From NCBI GenBank assembly GCA_946011705.1, contig CAMGCA010000062.1:1-8961 (forward strand): 8,961 bases of DNA, given 5' to 3'. The first letter of the stretch is position 1. Each line of letters opens with the position of its first letter. The notes beneath the pieces were generated by a model. It made no database searches, was not told the DNA's origin, and saw only the letters and a list, made by a program, of their open reading frames with translations. Below, in pieces: positions 7,245 to 8,961 of the stretch. Source of the DNA: an uncultured Clostridia bacterium. GTDB taxonomy: Bacteria > Bacillota > Clostridia > Oscillospirales > Oscillospiraceae. The translations under genes and the position numbers were made by a program.

Positions 7245-8234
7245 TCACAGCAGCATCCCCAGCAGCTTCGCGTCGGTAAAGGCCGGGTGTTCGTAAGCCG
7301 CGTCCAGCAGCGCGTCCATATTGTCCGCGTCGTTTTCGATCTCTTTGGAGAACAGCTGGGCCGTTTCCACGAAATCCCCGCCCAATGTCCGCAGCAGCAG
7401 ACAGGCGATGACCAGGAATTTCACCCGGCTGTACAGGTCGTAATCCGATACGGCCTGCAGCCAGTAGCGGTTTACAAAGTACCGGGCCAGCGCCAGTGTC
7501 CGGCGGTCCCAATCAGACGGAGCCGGGGAGCGCAGCCGGGTATCCCATCCATCTGTGAGAATCTCAAGTGACTGGAAAAAGGAAATGATTTCCCCGATAT
7601 CTCCCGGCTGAGCCAGCTCCCGGGCAGTTTCCAGCGCGGCAGCCATATCAAAGGGGACGGATTCCGCTCCGTCCAGCTCCCCTTGCGCCTGGCAGCCGTA
7701 GAGCAGAAGCAGGGCCAGGGTCTGGCCAACAGTCCGGCTGGAATCCTTCAGCAGTTCCAGCGCTTTTACGCGGGTACTTTTCAGGACTTCCATAGCGTCC
7801 CGGTCATATTCGGCCGCGCCGATACCGGGAACCGTTTCTGTGATGTATCCGGCGGATTCGTTCAAAATCAGCCGGGCGGCCTCCGGACAGCTGAGTTCCA
7901 GCCCCAGCTCCACAAAGTCGCCGTAGTCGTGGGTCAGCCGGGGAAACTCCCGGCAGGTTTTGCACAGGGCAGCTTCCCCCAGCTCCGCCTGGATCCGGCA
8001 CAGTCCGTCCAACCGCCACATGGGGCATCGTCCGTCGGATATGGTTATATAGGTTTCACCGTCCTCATCCCGAAGAACGCGGCGAAGATCGTTGCCCAGC
8101 GGGCCGGGAAGCTTCCGGTAGCGGGAGGCAGAATCCGGGTCTACCTGCACCTCCCACTCCTGGCAGCAGCTGTCGGGACAGCCGCCCGCAAGGCAGTGAA
8201 AACGGTCAAAATAATCGGGTTTTGTCAGTTTCAT
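7245..8234 (-). CDS. FliB-like (CxxCxxCC-type) putative lysine-N-methylase
   Basis: The 329-residue protein resembles the flagellin lysine-N-methylase FliB family. In that family a cysteine cluster is thought to hold an iron-sulfur centre needed for methyl transfer from S-adenosylmethionine to lysines. Cysteines fall at 14, 19, 23 and 24 (CX4CX3CC, context GGCPDSCCQEWEV), 70 (GRCPMW), 79 (GLCRIQ), 91 and 94 (LCKTCREFPR), and 116 (ELSCPEAAR). The C-terminal half is helical with few recognisable residues. There is no signal peptide or clear membrane helix. The start at 8234 (MKLTKPDYF) is chosen because family homology begins there and GGGAG lies 7 nt upstream. An in-frame ATG at 8327 would add 31 unrelated residues and run into the neighbouring gene. 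No flagellar genes are nearby, so the substrate is unknown. The symbol is withheld because function by name alone would be unsafe. Confidence 0.82.
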   Translation of the reverse strand: MKLTKPDYFDRFHCLAGGCPDSCCQEWEVQVDPDSASRYRKLPGPLGNDLRRVLRDEDGETYITISDGRCPMWRLDGLCRIQAELGEAALCKTCREFPRLTHDYGDFVELGLELSCPEAARLILNESAGYITETVPGIGAAEYDRDAMEVLKSTRVKALELLKDSSRTVGQTLALLLLYGCQAQGELDGAESVPFDMAAALETARELAQPGDIGEIISFFQSLEILTDGWDTRLRSPAPSDWDRRTLALARYFVNRYWLQAVSDYDLYSRVKFLVIACLLLRTLGGDFVETAQLFSKEIENDADNMDALLDAAYEHPAFTDAKLLGMLL

Positions 8235-8241
8235 AAGGATT

Positions 8242-8246
8242 CTCCC
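8242..8246 (-). promoter_or_regulatory. Shine-Dalgarno of the FliB-like gene
   Basis: GGGAG on the minus strand lies 7 nt before the ATG at 8234. It supports this start over the upstream in-frame ATG at 8327. It directly abuts the T-tract of the terminator hairpin at 8254-8280, so only transcripts that read through the terminator, or that start within it, would carry it. Confidence 0.65.
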
Positions 8247-8280
8247 AAAGAAAGGAGCGCATACAGCCGGTATGCGCTCC
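8247..8280 (-). terminator. Rho-independent terminator after the DivIVA-like gene
   Basis: On the minus strand, a perfect 11-bp stem GGAGCGCATAC / GTATGCGCTCC (8270-8280 with 8254-8264) with a 5-nt loop is followed by TTTCTTT (8253-8247). It begins 6 nt after the stop codon of the upstream gene and ends one base before the Shine-Dalgarno of the FliB-like gene. The T-tract is interrupted by one C, so termination may be partial. Confidence 0.85.
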
Positions 8281-8286
8281 GAAATG

Positions 8287-8868
8287 TTATTTGTTGGGCC
8301 GGATGGCGCCCATAATGGAGGAGGCATCCTGCAAAGCCTGCTTGCTGGAACTGACAGCCACCTGAAGCTGAGTCAGCTGGGACATGACCTTGTCTGCCAT
8401 TTCCGTAATGTCGGCGGAAATGCCATCCACCTTGGCGGAGGCCTCGGTCAGGACGCTGTTGGCCTGAAAATACACCAGCTCCGCCCGTTCTTTCGCCTCC
8501 CGTTCAATGCGCTCTGCCCGCCGGTAGGCCTCCAGCTCGTCACTGGCGATGGGGGACAGCGCGGGCGTTTCCGCATTCTGCTCCGGGGCGGCAGACTGCG
8601 CCAGCTGCTGTTCCAGCTCCGCGCACCGGGCCTGGGCTGCCTCCAATTGCCGGGTCAGCTCGTCGCACCGGTCCTCCAGAGAAGAAATGACAGACTGCTG
8701 ATTTTCCAGCTCCGGCAGAGCCTCCACCCGCTGACGCAGAGCATCATTCTCGGCAGTGAGCTGGTTAACCTGATTGGTATGCTTTGTGTTGAGATATTCC
8801 AGATAATGCACCACATCCTCCCGGTTGAAGCCGTTGAACGCGGAGCGGAAATTCTGAGACGCCGCCAT
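8287..8868 (-). CDS. DivIVA-like coiled-coil protein
   Basis: The protein has 193 residues. It opens with FRSAFNGFNREDVVHYLEYL (residues 7-26), which resembles the short N-terminal DivIVA/GpsB segment (F..A..GF...DV..YL) that in the family recognises curved membrane or binds partners. A charged, Glu/Gln-rich heptad region (about 30-92) is predicted to be a coiled coil. Then come an Ala/Pro-rich linker (92-108) and a second long helix (about 109-185) containing YRRAERIEREAKERAE, as in DivIVA C-terminal halves. It has no catalytic motif, signal peptide or membrane helix. It is likely a cytoplasmic scaffold or division/septum-associated protein, by analogy only. The start at 8868 has AAGGAGG (8876-8882) 7 nt upstream. 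Its own promoter lies upstream and a terminator downstream. Confidence 0.75.
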   Translation of the reverse strand: MAASQNFRSAFNGFNREDVVHYLEYLNTKHTNQVNQLTAENDALRQRVEALPELENQQSVISSLEDRCDELTRQLEAAQARCAELEQQLAQSAAPEQNAETPALSPIASDELEAYRRAERIEREAKERAELVYFQANSVLTEASAKVDGISADITEMADKVMSQLTQLQVAVSSSKQALQDASSIMGAIRPNK

Positions 8869-8902
8869 AAAAGTTCCTCCTTGAAAGCGGTTGATTCACG
8901 GA

Positions 8903-8928
8903 TTTTTCTGAATTATACCACAGAAAAA
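8903..8928. promoter_or_regulatory. Inverted repeat around the -10 box, possible operator
   Basis: A perfect 8-bp inverted repeat, TTTTTCTG (8903-8910) and CAGAAAAA (8921-8928), has a 10-nt spacer holding the -10 box. It covers the predicted transcription start. A protein bound here would block RNA polymerase. The arms are AT-rich, so chance is possible. Confidence 0.4.
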
Positions 8929-8940
8929 CAGGAAAAACAA
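8912..8940 (-). promoter_or_regulatory. Sigma-A-type promoter of the DivIVA-like gene
   Basis: On the minus strand, the -35 box TTGTTT (8940-8935) and the -10 box TATAAT (8917-8912, perfect consensus) are separated by 17 nt. The expected start site is near 8905, which gives a leader of about 37 nt with the AAGGAGG site at 8876-8882. The sequence GAAAAACA occurs twice on the plus strand (8923-8930 and 8932-8939) within the -35/spacer region. Confidence 0.85.
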
Positions 8941-8961
8941 CCTCTTTCCACCATACTCCAC

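Noticed and set aside
7683..8315. Plus-strand open frame of 210 codons opposite the FliB-like gene
   Set aside because: The minus-strand frame has the full cysteine pattern of its family and a good ribosome binding site; the plus frame has neither.
8235..8327. N-terminal extension of the FliB-like gene to the ATG at 8327
   Set aside because: It would read through the terminator hairpin and overlap the DivIVA-like gene. The extra 31 residues look unrelated to the family, and GGGAG supports 8234.

Overview
The window is chromosomal, gene-dense and GC-rich. It most likely comes from a clostridial Firmicute, plausibly an Oscillospiraceae-type gut bacterium. The reasons are a PyrK/PyrD (class 1B) dihydroorotate dehydrogenase pair, strong AGGAGG-type ribosome binding sites, a DivIVA-like coiled-coil protein, a FliB/CxxCxxCC-family gene, and a palindromic intergenic repeat of a kind common in such genomes. 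The taxon is inferred from these signs and was not tested by a search.

Positions 1-7205 (+ strand) hold most of a de novo pyrimidine (UMP) operon in the order carB (5' end missing), pyrK, pyrD, pyrF, pyrE, pyrB. CarB makes carbamoyl phosphate and PyrB joins it to aspartate. PyrD with PyrK oxidises dihydroorotate to orotate, PyrE adds phosphoribose, and PyrF decarboxylates OMP to UMP. Dihydroorotase (pyrC) and carA are not in the window; carA would be expected just upstream. pyrK-pyrD, pyrD-pyrF and pyrE-pyrB overlap by 13, 8 and 4 nt, which suggests translational coupling. Two larger gaps interrupt the operon. The carB-pyrK gap is filled by a nested palindromic repeat of about 216 bp, and the pyrF-pyrE gap is 114 nt with short hairpins. 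A rho-independent terminator that looks bidirectional closes the operon at 7215-7242.

Positions 7245-8868 (- strand) converge on the operon. A DivIVA-like coiled-coil gene (8287-8868) is read from a good sigma-A-type promoter, with a perfect 8-bp inverted repeat flanking the -10 box. A strong terminator hairpin follows it, and then comes a FliB/CxxCxxCC-family gene (7245-8234) whose ribosome binding site directly abuts the terminator T-tract.

The most interesting observation is in PyrB. Its catalytic chain resembles the E. coli type and carries a short C-terminal extension with the cysteine spacing CX4CX23CX2C. This is exactly the zinc-ligand spacing of the E. coli ATCase regulatory chain PyrI, and the first pair sits in an NPKCIS context much like NSNCIS. 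The nucleotide-binding allosteric domain of PyrI is absent. The protein therefore looks like a catalytic chain that kept only the zinc 'clip' of the regulatory subunit.
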